Positions 35,548-44,965 are shown, counted from the first letter of the stretch. The stretch is DNA of 64,000 nucleotides from Chloroflexi bacterium AL-N1 (GCA_013122435.1 WYDT01000034.1:1-64000), one strand, 5' to 3'. Numbers and translations: made by a program. Notes: a model not told the origin generated them from the letters alone.

Positions 35548-38435
35548 ATTTCAGTACTCTATGGCAAGTCGCTGTATTACGAGCATCCGGAAGCCTAGAG
35601 TAGCCCATCCGAGTTGAACTAGGGGCATGGGGCTGCCGGATGCTTGCCTACAACGGATGCTGTGGCGAGTCGAAAGTTATGTAGCACATTAGACGCCCGA
35701 TAAAGGGGTCGTTCGCAGTCCTAGTTTCAGTACTCTGTGGCGAGTCGAAAGTTATGTAGCTACTTCCTGCAGACTCGCCCTTGACGCGAAATTGGTTTCA
35801 GTACTCTGTGGCGAGTCGAAAGTTATGTAGCTACTGCCGATCTGTCGGCCACGTACGGTGATAAACAGTTTCAGTACTCTGTGGCGAGTCGAAAGTTATG
35901 TAGCCAAAGCATCACTAATTGCTCACCAGAGAGAGCACGGGGTTTCAGTACTCTGTGGCGAGTCGAAAGTTATGTAGCCAAAGCATCACTAATTGCTCAC
36001 CAGAGAGAGCACGGGGTTTCAGTACTCTGTGGCGAGTCGAAAGTTATGTAGCCATCACCTCGTGACGGAAAGCTCGATAATACCGAGGTTTCAGTACTCT
36101 GTGGCGAGTCGAAAGTTATGTAGCAGAGATGATTGCTGACATCGAGGACCATATAGAGCGTTTCAGTACTCTGTGGCGAGTCGAAAGTTATGTAGCAGTA
36201 TATTTCTCACGCTTATCCCTATCTTTTTTTTCGTTTCAGTACTCTGTGGCGAGTCGAAAGTTATGTAGCCCAATTTCTGTGTACAACTTCTTGCAAAAAC
36301 AGAAGTTTCAGTACTCTGTGGCGAGTCGAAAGTTATGTAGCGCGTGTCGGTGCAAAGTTTATAATAATGTTCTGAAGTTTCAGTACTCTGTGGCGAGTCG
36401 AAAGTTATGTAGCAGAGATAGCAAGCATCGCTCAGGAAGCATATCACGGGTTTCAGTACTCTGTGGCGAGTCGAAAGTTATGTAGCATATACGCAACGTT
36501 GGCCAGCAACGTTACACAAAAAGTTTCAGTACTCTGTGGCGAGTCGAAAGTTATGTAGCTCAAGCTGACTGATGCGAGAGGTATTACAAGTTTGTTTCAG
36601 TACTCTGTGGCGAGTCGAAAGTTATGTAGCCACACTCTCGCACAAGCGCGATTGCGACCTGAGCGGTTTCAGTACTCTGTGGCGAGTCGAAAGTTATGTA
36701 GCTCGGCGTGGGCGTTACGGAAGGGGTAATCGTGTTTGTGTTTCAGTACTCTGTGGCGAGTCGAAAGTTATGTAGCTTCATTGCCAGCGCGCCCGTCGTC
36801 CCGCATAGGTTGTTTCAGTACTCTGTGGCGAGTCGAAAGTTATGTAGCTTATGATTTCTCACAAAACTTTCAATGTTAAAGAGTTTCAGTACTCTGTGGC
36901 GAGTCGAAAGTTATGTAGCACCAATATAAAGATAGTTGTCAATCCTGTAAGAACGTTTCAGTACTCTGTGGCGAGTCGAAAGTTATGTAGCCGAAGTCAC
37001 GGACCATGCAGTAGATAATCCAATCTACGTTTCAGTACTCTGTGGCGAGTCGAAAGTTATGTAGCACAAAGACCCTTTATTGACATTGCTTACTCTCTGG
37101 TTTCAGTACTCTGTGGCGAGTCGAAAGTTATGTAGCTTATTCTAATAGCGACAATCAAAGGAGTTAGGTATGAGTTTCAGTACTCTGTGGCGAGTCGAAA
37201 GTTATGTAGCTGATTTTATTCGATCCGTGTTTGATGCAAATAAGGTTTCAGTACTCTGTGGCGAGTCGAAAGTTATGTAGCATTTTTGGAACTGATAACA
37301 GTGATACCGCAGAGTGTTTCAGTACTCTGTGGCGAGTCGAAAGTTATGTAGCATTTTTTAATCCTTGCCCCTAAAGCCCCCTCAGCAGAGTTTCAGTACT
37401 CTGTGGCGAGTCGAAAGTTATGTAGCCTTTGTATCTCAAAATATGTCAGTTTAATCACTAGGTTTCAGTACTCTGTGGCGAGTCGAAAGTTATGTAGCAA
37501 TCCAGAGTTGAAGCCCGGAACGTGGATCGGAAGTTTCAGTACTCTGTGGCGAGTCGAAAGTTATGTAGCCTCAGTCATTTCGGCTTGCTTGCGTGCTTCA
37601 TCATGTTTCAGTACTCTGTGGCGAGTCGAAAGTTATGTAGCCATATCCCAAAGTGCCTCATTCGTCTCAGCAATGTAGGTTTCAGTACTCTGTGGCGAGT
37701 CGAAAGTTATGTAGCCTAAAAGAATACGAGCTTCTTTGTGATCAGTGTGGTTTCAGTACTCTGTGGCGAGTCGAAAGTTATGTAGCTTGTCATTAGTGAT
37801 GCCAAACAACGCATTACTATTAGTTTCAGTACTCTGTGGCGAGTCGAAAGTTATGTAGCACGAGCACGCAGGGCTACGGTTTCTGCTGTCTCGAGTTTCA
37901 GTACTCTGTGGCGAGTCGAAAGTTATGTAGCGTCTGGTTCCTCGTAAACAGCTACGCGGTTTCAAGAGTTTCAGTACTCTGTGGCGAGTCGAAAGTTATG
38001 TAGCAAGAGCCCCTCACCCGATACCGTTTCTCGGTATCGTTTCAGTACTCTGTGGCGAGTCGAAAGTTATGTAGCGTGGTTTTGGCGCCGTCATACTGTA
38101 CTTTCTCAAAGTTTCAGTACTCTGTGGCGAGTCGAAAGTTATGTAGCGTATAGATTGTGAATACGGCTACAGTCCACAATAAGTTTCAGTACTCTGTGGC
38201 GAGTCGAAAGTTATGTAGCCTATTCGTAATTGCTTGTAGTACCTCTCCCTTTGTGTTTCAGTACTCTGTGGCGAGTCGAAAGTTATGTAGCACTGCCCCC
38301 ATACTTTTCTTCAACCGTTTTACTGAGTTTCAGTACTCTGTGGCGAGTCGAAAGTTATGTAGCCGTTCTTGTGGCCAGGGAGTGACTGTGGCACCAAGGT
38401 TTCAGTACTCTGTGGCGAGTCGAAAGTTATGTAGC
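35548..38435 (-). CRISPR. CRISPR array: 38 intact 37-bp repeats, two decayed repeats at the left end
   Basis: The plus-strand repeat starts GTTTCAGTAC and ends GTTATGTAGC (37 bp). The first intact copy is 35724-35760 and the last 38399-38435, with 37 spacers of 34-37 bp between them. To the left are a repeat with a changed 5' third (35649-35685, followed by a 38-bp spacer) and a more decayed one (35548-35584). Decay on the left and the GTACTGAAAC end of the minus-strand repeat, which resembles a crRNA 5' handle, both indicate minus-strand transcription with the leader on the right of 38435. Spacers 35905-35941 and 35979-36015 are identical. No cas gene lies in the window, so processing and interference must be supplied from elsewhere. 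The type is unassigned. Confidence 0.97.
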
Positions 38436-38522
38436 CCTCGATTTTTAACGTACTCAAGGGTAGTTCTGGGTCGAAATGAGTCCGTTTCGTCGCGTACAAG
38501 CCATCCTGTGCGGTCATATCTA

Positions 38523-38553
38523 TGCTCCAAGTATACCATACATCGTCAATCCT
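38523..38553 (-). promoter_or_regulatory. Likely leader promoter of the CRISPR array
   Basis: On the minus strand an extended -10 TGGTATACT is seen (TATACT as its complement AGTATA at 38530-38535), with a weak -35 (TTTCGA) 17 bases upstream. Transcription would start about 90 bases before the first repeat and run through the array. The leader zone 38436-38780 has no convincing gene; a short minus-strand frame from 38517 runs into the array and is probably chance. Confidence 0.4.
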
Positions 38554-38893
38554 CGAAAAACACTTTTTGCTTCAAAAACCCTGTTAAGTTGCGAGCGGAT
38601 CTCTTTCCTTTTGTTATCACGGACATCCTGGTTAAAAGTCTGACACTTGCCCATAGTCATGCTCGATTTCGGGACTTTTAACCATCGATTTGCGAACGAC
38701 CTGCGTAAAAACGCTGTTTTGCATTGTGTGTGACTTATACTGTTGATAATGGAGCGTCAGCCAGTAATGGTGTCTCCGTCTATCATGATCTTACCTGCTA
38801 TTGCTTGCACACACAATAGCTTGCGGTAAAGCGGGATGCTCGTTGTTCGTGTTACTCTATGTTGCTGTGACTCTGCGTCGCTATGGTCAAACA

Positions 38894-38910
38894 GGCGGTT
38901 GCAAACCGCC
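38894..38910. repeat. REP-like hairpin GGCGGTT-GCA-AACCGCC
   Basis: Perfect 7-bp stem with a 3-base loop in a gene-free stretch. Palindromes of the GGCGGTT/AACCGCC kind are common dispersed intergenic repeats in many bacteria. No function is implied. Confidence 0.4.
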
Positions 38911-38958
38911 GCTACGTGATGGTGCGAGCTGCCCCATGATCACCTGTTCTATAGACCC

Positions 38959-39021
38959 ATCGCTCCACCGCTCCACCGCTCCACCGCCCCATCGCTCCAC
39001 CACCCCATCGCTCTGCCGCTC
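38959..39021 (+). repeat. Imperfect 8-bp tandem repeat CGCTCCAC
   Basis: About seven units in a row: CGCTCCAC at 38961, 38969 and 38977, CGCCCCAT at 38985, CGCTCCAC at 38993, CACCCCAT at 39001 and CGCTCTGC at 39009. The tract ends at the stop codon of the minus-strand 39020 gene. Confidence 0.6.
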
Positions 39022-39358
39022 AGAATGGCTCCACACCTACCTCAGACAGCTCATCAGCGAAACGCTCAATATCGCGGGTGTTACGCAATTTCTCGACCCG
39101 CGTCAACAACTTATGACGCTGGGCATCACCGGGTAGCACAGCACGCTCAATATATTGCCGTAGATATTGTTTTATGATATTCAGATGTTCCTCTTGCAAC
39201 CGCTCACCATTAAAATAGGCATCAACCGACTCTTCCAAACGGCCACTTTGTTCTGTCATCCAGAAATGTGGTGGGGGCTCCACCGGAAATGGATATGGGT
39301 ATTCGGGATTAGGAACATACACCAGATCACCAATTTGTTCAGCTTCGTCACTCACCAC
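39020..39358 (-). CDS. Small soluble protein of unknown function
   Basis: 112 residues from GTG 39358; AAGGAG (39369-39364) lies 5 bases upstream and overlaps an earlier in-frame GTG at 39364. The N-terminal third is Pro/Tyr-rich (VYVPNPEYPYPFPVEPPPHF) and the rest is helical and charged (LNIIKQYLRQYIERAVLP, TRVEKLRNTRDIERFADEL). No known domain. It lies 18 bases after the convergent-side aminotransferase start region and just before the 8-bp repeat tract. Confidence 0.55.
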   Translation of the reverse strand: MVSDEAEQIGDLVYVPNPEYPYPFPVEPPPHFWMTEQSGRLEESVDAYFNGERLQEEHLNIIKQYLRQYIERAVLPGDAQRHKLLTRVEKLRNTRDIERFADELSEVGVEPF

Positions 39359-39376
39359 CAACACTCCTTGTAAAAA

Positions 39377-40543
39377 TTATGATTTCAATCGCTGTAAGCG
39401 CTCACCGCCTGCCGCCAATGTTTCAAGACGTTTGGCAAAACAAAAACGTGCCAGCGGTGGAACATCGTTTTGATCGATATAGAAGGCCGAGGTCGGGATC
39501 GCTGCAACACCAATCTCCGTCGTCAGAAAACGACAAAACGCACGATCATCGGTAAACCCAAGCGCACTGATATCGGCGTTGAGAAAGTAGGAACCTTGCA
39601 TTGCCAGCGTCGATAAGCCAACCTCTGTAAGCATACGTTCAAGGAGCACCCGCCGCTCATCATACTCCTGCCGAAACGTATCATAATAACTATTGACCGC
39701 CGCCTGTTCAAGCGCTGTCGCTGCGGCATCCTGCAACGGCGTGGCAGTAGCAAACGTCACCCATTGGTGCGATTGACGCACGGCATGGTTCAACTCTTTT
39801 GGACCAACGGCATACCCAATCTTCCAGCCAGTCACACTGAATGTTTTACCAATGCTGTTGATGGTGAGTGTGCGCTCCCACATGCCCGGCAGCGACGCCA
39901 GTGGCACATGCACTGCATCGTTGAACAACAGTTGGTCATACACCTCATCGCTAAGCGCCACAACATCGTACTGCTGGCAGAGTTCGGCAAGCAACATCAG
40001 CTCATCACGACGAAACACCTTGCCCGTCGGATTATGAGGTGTGTTGAGCCAAATGGCCCTTGGACGCTGCTCGAATGCCGCACGCAGGACAACCGGGTCA
40101 AAATGCCAATCGGGCGGGTGCAGACGCACAGGCAGCGGTGTGGCCCCTGCCAGCGTCACATCCGGCAGATACGAGTCATAGGCGGGTTCAAACATAATGA
40201 CCTTATCGCCAGGATTACAGAGGGCAAGCGCTGCATTTGCGAGAGCCTCAGTTGCACCACTGGTAACGGTAATTTCTGTCTGCCAGTCAACTGCACGTTC
40301 GTAGAGACGTTCCCACTGAGCAGCAATCGCCTTGCGTAGCCGTGGTAACCCTGGGGACGGCGCATATTGATTGAGATCGGCATGAATCGCTTCAGCCGCA
40401 GCCTGCTTTACAAAATCAGGGCCAGCAAAGTCGGGAAAGCCCTGCCCCAGATTGACGGCCTTGTATTCGATGGCCAGGTTGGTAATCTCACTAAAGATCG
40501 ACGTCCCAAATCCGGCAACCCGGTCGGCAAGCAGATCGTGCAT
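39377..40543 (-). CDS. Class I aminotransferase (methionine/kynurenine-type)
   Basis: 388-residue PLP enzyme of fold type I. Motifs are VNLGQGFPDFAGPDFV near 33, NQYAPSPGLPRLRKAIA, VTSGATEALANAALAL near 95, WLNTPHNPTGKVF near 165, DEVYDQLLF near 200, and the PLP lysine in SIGKTFSVTGWKIGY near 235, with the phosphate Arg region further on (GSYFLNADIS). The GQGFPDF start and the order of motifs match the YbdL/KYAT group that transaminates methionine, glutamine or kynurenine. The start has no strong ribosome site. It lies 18 bases upstream of the 39358 gene in the same direction, so the two may be co-transcribed. Confidence 0.88.
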   Translation of the reverse strand: MHDLLADRVAGFGTSIFSEITNLAIEYKAVNLGQGFPDFAGPDFVKQAAAEAIHADLNQYAPSPGLPRLRKAIAAQWERLYERAVDWQTEITVTSGATEALANAALALCNPGDKVIMFEPAYDSYLPDVTLAGATPLPVRLHPPDWHFDPVVLRAAFEQRPRAIWLNTPHNPTGKVFRRDELMLLAELCQQYDVVALSDEVYDQLLFNDAVHVPLASLPGMWERTLTINSIGKTFSVTGWKIGYAVGPKELNHAVRQSHQWVTFATATPLQDAAATALEQAAVNSYYDTFRQEYDERRVLLERMLTEVGLSTLAMQGSYFLNADISALGFTDDRAFCRFLTTEIGVAAIPTSAFYIDQNDVPPLARFCFAKRLETLAAGGERLQRLKS

Positions 40544-40723
40544 AAGCGTCTCCTGAAGTATGCATACGTACGAGAGGTATCATACCATATGCAGGGAGCG
40601 TTGGAGCGGAAGAGTGACCAACAACCGATTGGTGCATGGCTCGCCCACGTACCGACCAACCCTTAACCCCTTCTCTCCACACACATTGTCATTGCGTACC
40701 TGCTCGACGTAAGCTGTCTGTCA

Positions 40724-40752
40724 TTTGATTGCCATATAATTAATGGTATACT
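40724..40752 (+). promoter_or_regulatory. Promoter of the glmS ribozyme-glmS transcript
   Basis: TTTGAT (40724-40729; or TTGATT one base on), 17-base spacer, TATACT (40747-40752). Transcription would start near 40760, about 65 bases before the ribozyme cleavage site. Confidence 0.5.
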
Positions 40753-40823
40753 GCACTTCAGGTTATCAAGAAACGGGCGGACGCGAAAGCGGGGTGTTGA
40801 CTTTAGAAAATGCAACATCACAA

Positions 40824-41040
40824 GCGCATGGGCTGTGTGACACACCACGTCATTTAATGGTGTCCGCACAGTTGACGAGGTGGAGGTTCCTCGCCGCAGG
40901 GCGGGGCTAACGTCAGCAGACTCCAAGACTGACTGGCGGAACATCGAACAGATCAGCGGATGCCTCCCAGGTATAGCGCCCCTGCAAGCGCCTCAGCAAA
41001 ACCGTTCGGCAACGAGCGGAACAAGCATGGCGTAGCGCAT
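40824..41040 (+). ncRNA. glmS ribozyme (glucosamine-6-phosphate-activated self-cleaving RNA)
   Basis: Upstream of glmS on the same strand. The conserved core pieces are in order: cleavage context A|GCGC at 40823/40824, P2 arms GGCTGTG (40831) and CACAG (40867-40871) enclosing an inner ACACCA/TGGTGT helix, the hallmark AGTTGACGAGG at 40870-40880, TCGAACAGATCAGCGGATGC near 40944-40963 with CCTCCC after it, and then a P3/P4-like region with CAAAACCG near 40999. In the known class, glucosamine-6-phosphate acts as coenzyme for cleavage, and the cut mRNA is degraded, giving feedback on GlmS. The match is by eye; the 3' limit is approximate. Two minus-strand ORFs here are shadows. Confidence 0.8.
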
Positions 41041-41203
41041 AATAAACAAACCGTACACAATCGGCCAACGTGCGTCCCCTGGCCTTAGCATTTGTACTGC
41101 GACACCCTATCAGACAATGACGGAAATGGTGTGTTATCACACAGCATGTCGTTATGTCGTTGCTTTATTTTCTTTTCTACATACGTTAAGGAGTAATCAA
41201 GCC

Positions 41204-43048
41204 ATGTGTGGCATTGTTGGATATGTTGGCCCCCGTGAGGCCACTGATGTGGTCGTTGGTGGGTTGGGACGCCTGGAGTATCGTGGGTACGACTCAGCCG
41301 GGATTGCGATTCTTGATGGGGCGGAGTTGCAGTTACGGCGTAGTGTGGGCAAGCTGGTCAACCTGAGCACCCATTTGCGTAGTCACCCCACCAAAGGCAC
41401 CTGTGGCATCGGCCATACCCGTTGGGCGACGCACGGTGGTGTGACAGAGGAAAACGCGCATCCGCACCGCGATGCTCGTGGTGATCTGGTGGTTATTCAA
41501 AATGGCATTGTCGAAAACTATCTTGAACTCAAAGGGCGTTTGATCGAGCGTGGTCATACCTTTCAATCACAAACTGATACCGAAGTCATTGCGCTGCTGA
41601 TGGGCGATTACTATGCCGAAACTGGTTCGCTGGAACAGGCCCTGCATCACACACTCCGCGAATTACGAGGTGGCAATGCCATTGTTGCGGTGAGCCGACA
41701 CGAGCCGGGCAAACTGGTGGCCGCACGTCTTGGCAATGCAGGTGGTATCGTGATTGGCCTCGGTGAGGGCGAACTGTTCATAGCCTCAGATATTCCGGCT
41801 ATTCTCGACTACACGCAACGGATTATGTTTCTCGAAGATTGTGAGATAGCCACCCTGACCAGTAGTGATGTCCAGATCAGGCAACTTGACGGAACATTGG
41901 TAGACAAACCAATTACCACGATTCAATGGGACCCAGTTTCGGCGGCCAAGGGTGACTACAAGCACTTTATGCAGAAAGAAATTTTTGAACAACCCCGCGC
42001 CCTCACCGATATCTTGCGTGGTCGGGTCGATCTGGAGCATGGCGCCATTCTGCTTGATGAACTCCATCTTGATGATGACGAGATGTGGCGTCTGGGGCGA
42101 ATCTACACGGTCGCATGTGGGACAGCCTGGCATGCCGCGCTGATCGGCAAATACATGATTGAAAGCTTGGCACAGGTCCGTGTTGATGTAGATTATGGCT
42201 CTGAGTTTCGCTATCGTAAACCGCTGCTGGGTAAAGACACCCTGCTGTTGTCGATCACCCAGAGCGGCGAAACCGTCGACACGCTGGCAGCAATGGAAGA
42301 AGCCCGTAATCAAGATGTGCGTAGCATCTCGATTGTCAATGCCATTGGCAGTCAGGCCGCACGACTGGCCGATGGGGGCACACTCTATCTCCACGCCGGG
42401 CCAGAGATCGGTGTGGCCTCGACCAAGGCGTTTACTTCGATGCTGGTGGCCGAATATCTGCTGGCGTTGCGACTCGCAGCGGCACGGGGGACACTCAAAC
42501 CAGATCAGGTCCGTGAGCATATTCAGGCCCTGGTTGAAATACCGGGGAAAGTTGGGCGTATTCTGGAGCAAACCGACATCTACGAGGAATTAGCGACGCG
42601 CTTCCAACATGCGACCAACGCCCTCTTTCTGGGGCGCCAGATGAACTACCCAGTGGCGCTTGAGGGGGCACTCAAACTCAAAGAGATTAGCTATGTTCAC
42701 GCAGAGGGATACCCGGCGGGCGAGATGAAGCACGGCCCTATTGCGCTGATCGACAAGGAACTACCGGTGATCTGCATTGCCATGCGCGACGCCATCTACG
42801 AGAAGATGCTCTCGAATGTCGAGCAGGTCAAAGCACGCGGTGGTCAGGTGATCGCCATTGTGACCGAGGGTGATGAACGGATTCGCGCCCTGGCCGATTA
42901 CACCATCGAGGTGCCAGCGACCTTGCCCCTGCTCACCCCTGTACTGGCAACAATCCCGCTGCAACTGCTGGCATACTATGTGGCCGTACGCCGTGGCGCC
43001 GATGTCGATCAGCCCCGCAATCTGGCCAAGAGTGTAACCGTGGAATAA
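41204..43048 (+). CDS. glmS: Glutamine-fructose-6-phosphate aminotransferase (isomerizing)
   Basis: 614 residues. Makes glucosamine-6-phosphate from fructose-6-phosphate and glutamine, the entry to peptidoglycan and amino-sugar synthesis. Start ATG 41204 has AAGGAG 10 bases upstream and places the nucleophile Cys2 correctly (MCGIVGYVG); the open frame from 41117 is not used. The glutaminase domain has LGRLEYRGYDSAGIA and CGIGHTRWATHG, and two SIS sugar-isomerase domains follow (CGTAWHAALIGKYMIE, SQSGET-type ITQSGETVDTL, VASTKAFTSMLVAEYL). The end DQPRNLAKSVTVE is the canonical C-terminus. It is controlled by the ribozyme in its 5' leader. Confidence 0.97.
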   Translation: MCGIVGYVGPREATDVVVGGLGRLEYRGYDSAGIAILDGAELQLRRSVGKLVNLSTHLRSHPTKGTCGIGHTRWATHGGVTEENAHPHRDARGDLVVIQNGIVENYLELKGRLIERGHTFQSQTDTEVIALLMGDYYAETGSLEQALHHTLRELRGGNAIVAVSRHEPGKLVAARLGNAGGIVIGLGEGELFIASDIPAILDYTQRIMFLEDCEIATLTSSDVQIRQLDGTLVDKPITTIQWDPVSAAKGDYKHFMQKEIFEQPRALTDILRGRVDLEHGAILLDELHLDDDEMWRLGRIYTVACGTAWHAALIGKYMIESLAQVRVDVDYGSEFRYRKPLLGKDTLLLSITQSGETVDTLAAMEEARNQDVRSISIVNAIGSQAARLADGGTLYLHAGPEIGVASTKAFTSMLVAEYLLALRLAAARGTLKPDQVREHIQALVEIPGKVGRILEQTDIYEELATRFQHATNALFLGRQMNYPVALEGALKLKEISYVHAEGYPAGEMKHGPIALIDKELPVICIAMRDAIYEKMLSNVEQVKARGGQVIAIVTEGDERIRALADYTIEVPATLPLLTPVLATIPLQLLAYYVAVRRGADVDQPRNLAKSVTVE

Positions 43049-43075
43049 TCGGGAAAGATAATATGTAGTGACTCA

Positions 43076-43107
43076 AACCTGGCAGTCTTGATGAGCCTGT
43101 CAGGTTT
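43076..43107. terminator. Terminator between glmS and the convergent transporter
   Basis: AACCTGGCAG (43076-43085) pairs with CTGTCAGGTT (43097-43106) with one mismatch, followed by TTCTTG. It may serve both convergent genes. Confidence 0.5.
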
Positions 43108-44287
43108 CTTGATGTCCTCGCCCCAACCCATCTGGCGGCTGACTCGTACTCGATAGCGCATTGGGAACACGCTCAGAGCGAACATCTGTGGTTTCAGGCG
43201 TTGGGTCTACCACAGCAGCTTCGTTACCCTCGGCTGCTGATCCCGGTGGGGTACGGAACTCACGCACCAGCACCGTCAGCACCACCACCATTGGGACTGT
43301 CAGCAAAGCGGTGAGGATACCACCAATCTGACCGCCGATAAACAGCGCCAGGAGAATCGCCGCCGGATGCACATTGATCGCCTTTGAAAAGAAAAAAGGG
43401 ACAACAACATTCACCCCAAAAATACCCACTGGAATGCCCCATACAATCGACCACACCGCCAGCCACGGATCGACGGTTAACGCACTGAGCACCATCAGCA
43501 CACTACCGATGATACCACCAAGATAGGGGATAAACTCCAGGACACCGCTAATGACCCCAATGGTGAGCGCATACGGAATACCTAACAGCGACAACATCAA
43601 TGTATACGCCACCACCCAGTATGCAGAGATACACAATTGTGCAACAAACCAGCGGCTCAATCCAACACTCGCCCGCTGGGTCAGGTGCATCACACGCTTA
43701 TGATACCGTTCAGGCACCCAGGTTCGCAGGATAGAACGACTTAGCTTTTGATCAGAAACCAGAAAGAAAACCAGCACTACAATAATAAAGAGTGCGAAGA
43801 GCCAGCTACCAATACTACCAACAAAACCAAGCGCATTTACTGCGGCTCCCGTTAGCACACCTGCGAGACTTTCGGGGTTGAATTCATCAGCATTCAGCAC
43901 CCGTGGGAGGAGCGCCTGCACCCCTGGAATTGTCTGCAGATTAGCCAGTAAGTTATTGATAATAGACTGACTGTTCGTTGCCACCGATTCCAGATTACCT
44001 GCAAGCACCGGCACAATTAAGATGAGCAGCGACACCCCTACAATCATGGCACCTACATAGACCAGTAGCACCGTCCACACACGTGGCACACGGCGCTGTT
44101 CCAGCATGTCAGCCAGTGGATTGATGAGCAGGCTGAGCAGTGCGGTCAGAAAAAGAATGCTCAGTGTACTGATAAACACACCAACATAGGGCAACGTGAT
44201 GTACACGGCAATTACCAGCGCAAAAAGCGCCAACCAGGTTTTCAAAGGCAGATGCAACGAGGTACGGTGATTACTCATGAGCAGCAT
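43100..44287 (-). CDS. AI-2E family (PerM-like) membrane transporter
   Basis: 395 residues with about eight membrane helices: a hydrophobic pair at the N-terminus (WLALFALVIAVYITLPYVG), a soluble helical stretch (NSQSIINNLLANLQTIPG), then helices including FALFIIVVLVFFLVSDQ. The family core GVLEFIPYLGGIIGSVLMVL is near 255 and IHP-type VHPAAILLALFIGGQIGG near 315. The family exports AI-2-like or other small solutes or works as an ion antiporter; the substrate here is unknown. The polar C-terminal tail of 50 residues is Pro/Glu-rich. An alternative ATG at 44278 is equally possible. Confidence 0.88.
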   Translation of the reverse strand: MLLMSNHRTSLHLPLKTWLALFALVIAVYITLPYVGVFISTLSILFLTALLSLLINPLADMLEQRRVPRVWTVLLVYVGAMIVGVSLLILIVPVLAGNLESVATNSQSIINNLLANLQTIPGVQALLPRVLNADEFNPESLAGVLTGAAVNALGFVGSIGSWLFALFIIVVLVFFLVSDQKLSRSILRTWVPERYHKRVMHLTQRASVGLSRWFVAQLCISAYWVVAYTLMLSLLGIPYALTIGVISGVLEFIPYLGGIIGSVLMVLSALTVDPWLAVWSIVWGIPVGIFGVNVVVPFFFSKAINVHPAAILLALFIGGQIGGILTALLTVPMVVVLTVLVREFRTPPGSAAEGNEAAVVDPTPETTDVRSERVPNALSSTSQPPDGLGRGHQET

Positions 44288-44536
44288 TCCATGGGTATAC
44301 GAGATGAGTGTATGGGTTCACCACACAATAATGGTACGACATAACTATCATTGTATCATTCAGTGTACACCACTATATCAAATGTATGCTGAGAAACCCA
44401 TCAGAGGATACCTGGTAACGAGACAAAAAAGGCTGCGGCTTCAAGCGAAAGCCACATCGTAACTCCGATCATCCCCCCTGCACCGCTCTTACTGCACAAT
44501 GTCCTGTGCCAATCGTTGGAATTCGTGTAAATACTT

Positions 44537-44809
44537 CTAGAGCGCTTGGTGGCCCTCATCAGTCAGTGTATACAGGGTCATTGGAACCTTACCCCGAAAC
44601 TTTTTTTCCACTTCTACATACCCAGCCATTTCCAATTTGGTCATATGCGAAGAGATATTGCCTTTGGTTTGACCTGTTGCACGTAACAGGTAGAGGAAGT
44701 CTGCACTCTCAACACTGAAGAGAATGACCATAACCACTAACCTGACAGGTTCGTGGACAATACGCTCAATATTTAACACCTGCTGAAGATTATCCTCATC
44801 GATCGCCAT
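44537..44809 (-). CDS. Winged-helix transcriptional regulator
   Basis: 90 residues, a single ArsR/MarR-like winged helix of the short HTH_34 kind: LNIERIVHEPVRLVVMVILF, then LLRATGQTKGNISSHMTKLE (recognition helix), then AGYVEVEKKF and MTLYTLTDEGHQAL. AAGGA lies 7 bases before the ATG. It is the last gene of a unit with a duplicated membrane-protein gene, the usual neighbour of this regulator type, and probably represses that unit. The end at 44537 is slightly short for the family (about 100 residues). Confidence 0.75.
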   Translation of the reverse strand: MAIDEDNLQQVLNIERIVHEPVRLVVMVILFSVESADFLYLLRATGQTKGNISSHMTKLEMAGYVEVEKKFRGKVPMTLYTLTDEGHQAL

Positions 44810-44822
44810 GCTTTATTCCTTA

Positions 44823-44942
44823 TCAAGCTACGCATATGCGTGGAGATAGCACCAGAAAGTCACCCTTCAACTCCGTAAGTCCATCTTCGAAATGATAGCG
44901 TTGTGTTCGCATACATAAGTCATCAATATCAGAAGGTATCAT
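44823..44942 (-). pseudogene. 5' remnant of a second copy of the adjacent membrane-protein gene
   Basis: A 39-codon frame from ATG 44942, IPSDIDDLCMRTQRYHFEDG, closely matches the N-terminus of the neighbouring 45611 gene (DIRDLQMRMQRYDLEDG). The upstream bases AGAAAGATGNT-like and TCCAT are shared as well. It then diverges and stops. A tandem duplication followed by deletion of the second copy explains this. The intact-looking copy has ATA where this one has its ATG. Confidence 0.55.
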
Positions 44943-44965
44943 GGAACACCATCTTTCTTGACACA

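Noticed and set aside
35548..38435. Assigning a CRISPR-Cas type from the repeat
   Set aside because: The CTGAAAC end is shared by type I and type III repeats, and no cas genes are in view, so no type is given.
36129..38681. Several open frames of 60-170 codons across the array on both strands
   Set aside because: They are made of CRISPR repeats read in frame (FQYSVASRKLCS or YITFDSPQSTET again and again) and are not genes.
40663..41140. Two minus-strand ORFs upstream of glmS
   Set aside because: They cover the promoter and glmS ribozyme, lack ribosome sites and have Cys/Arg-rich shadow composition.
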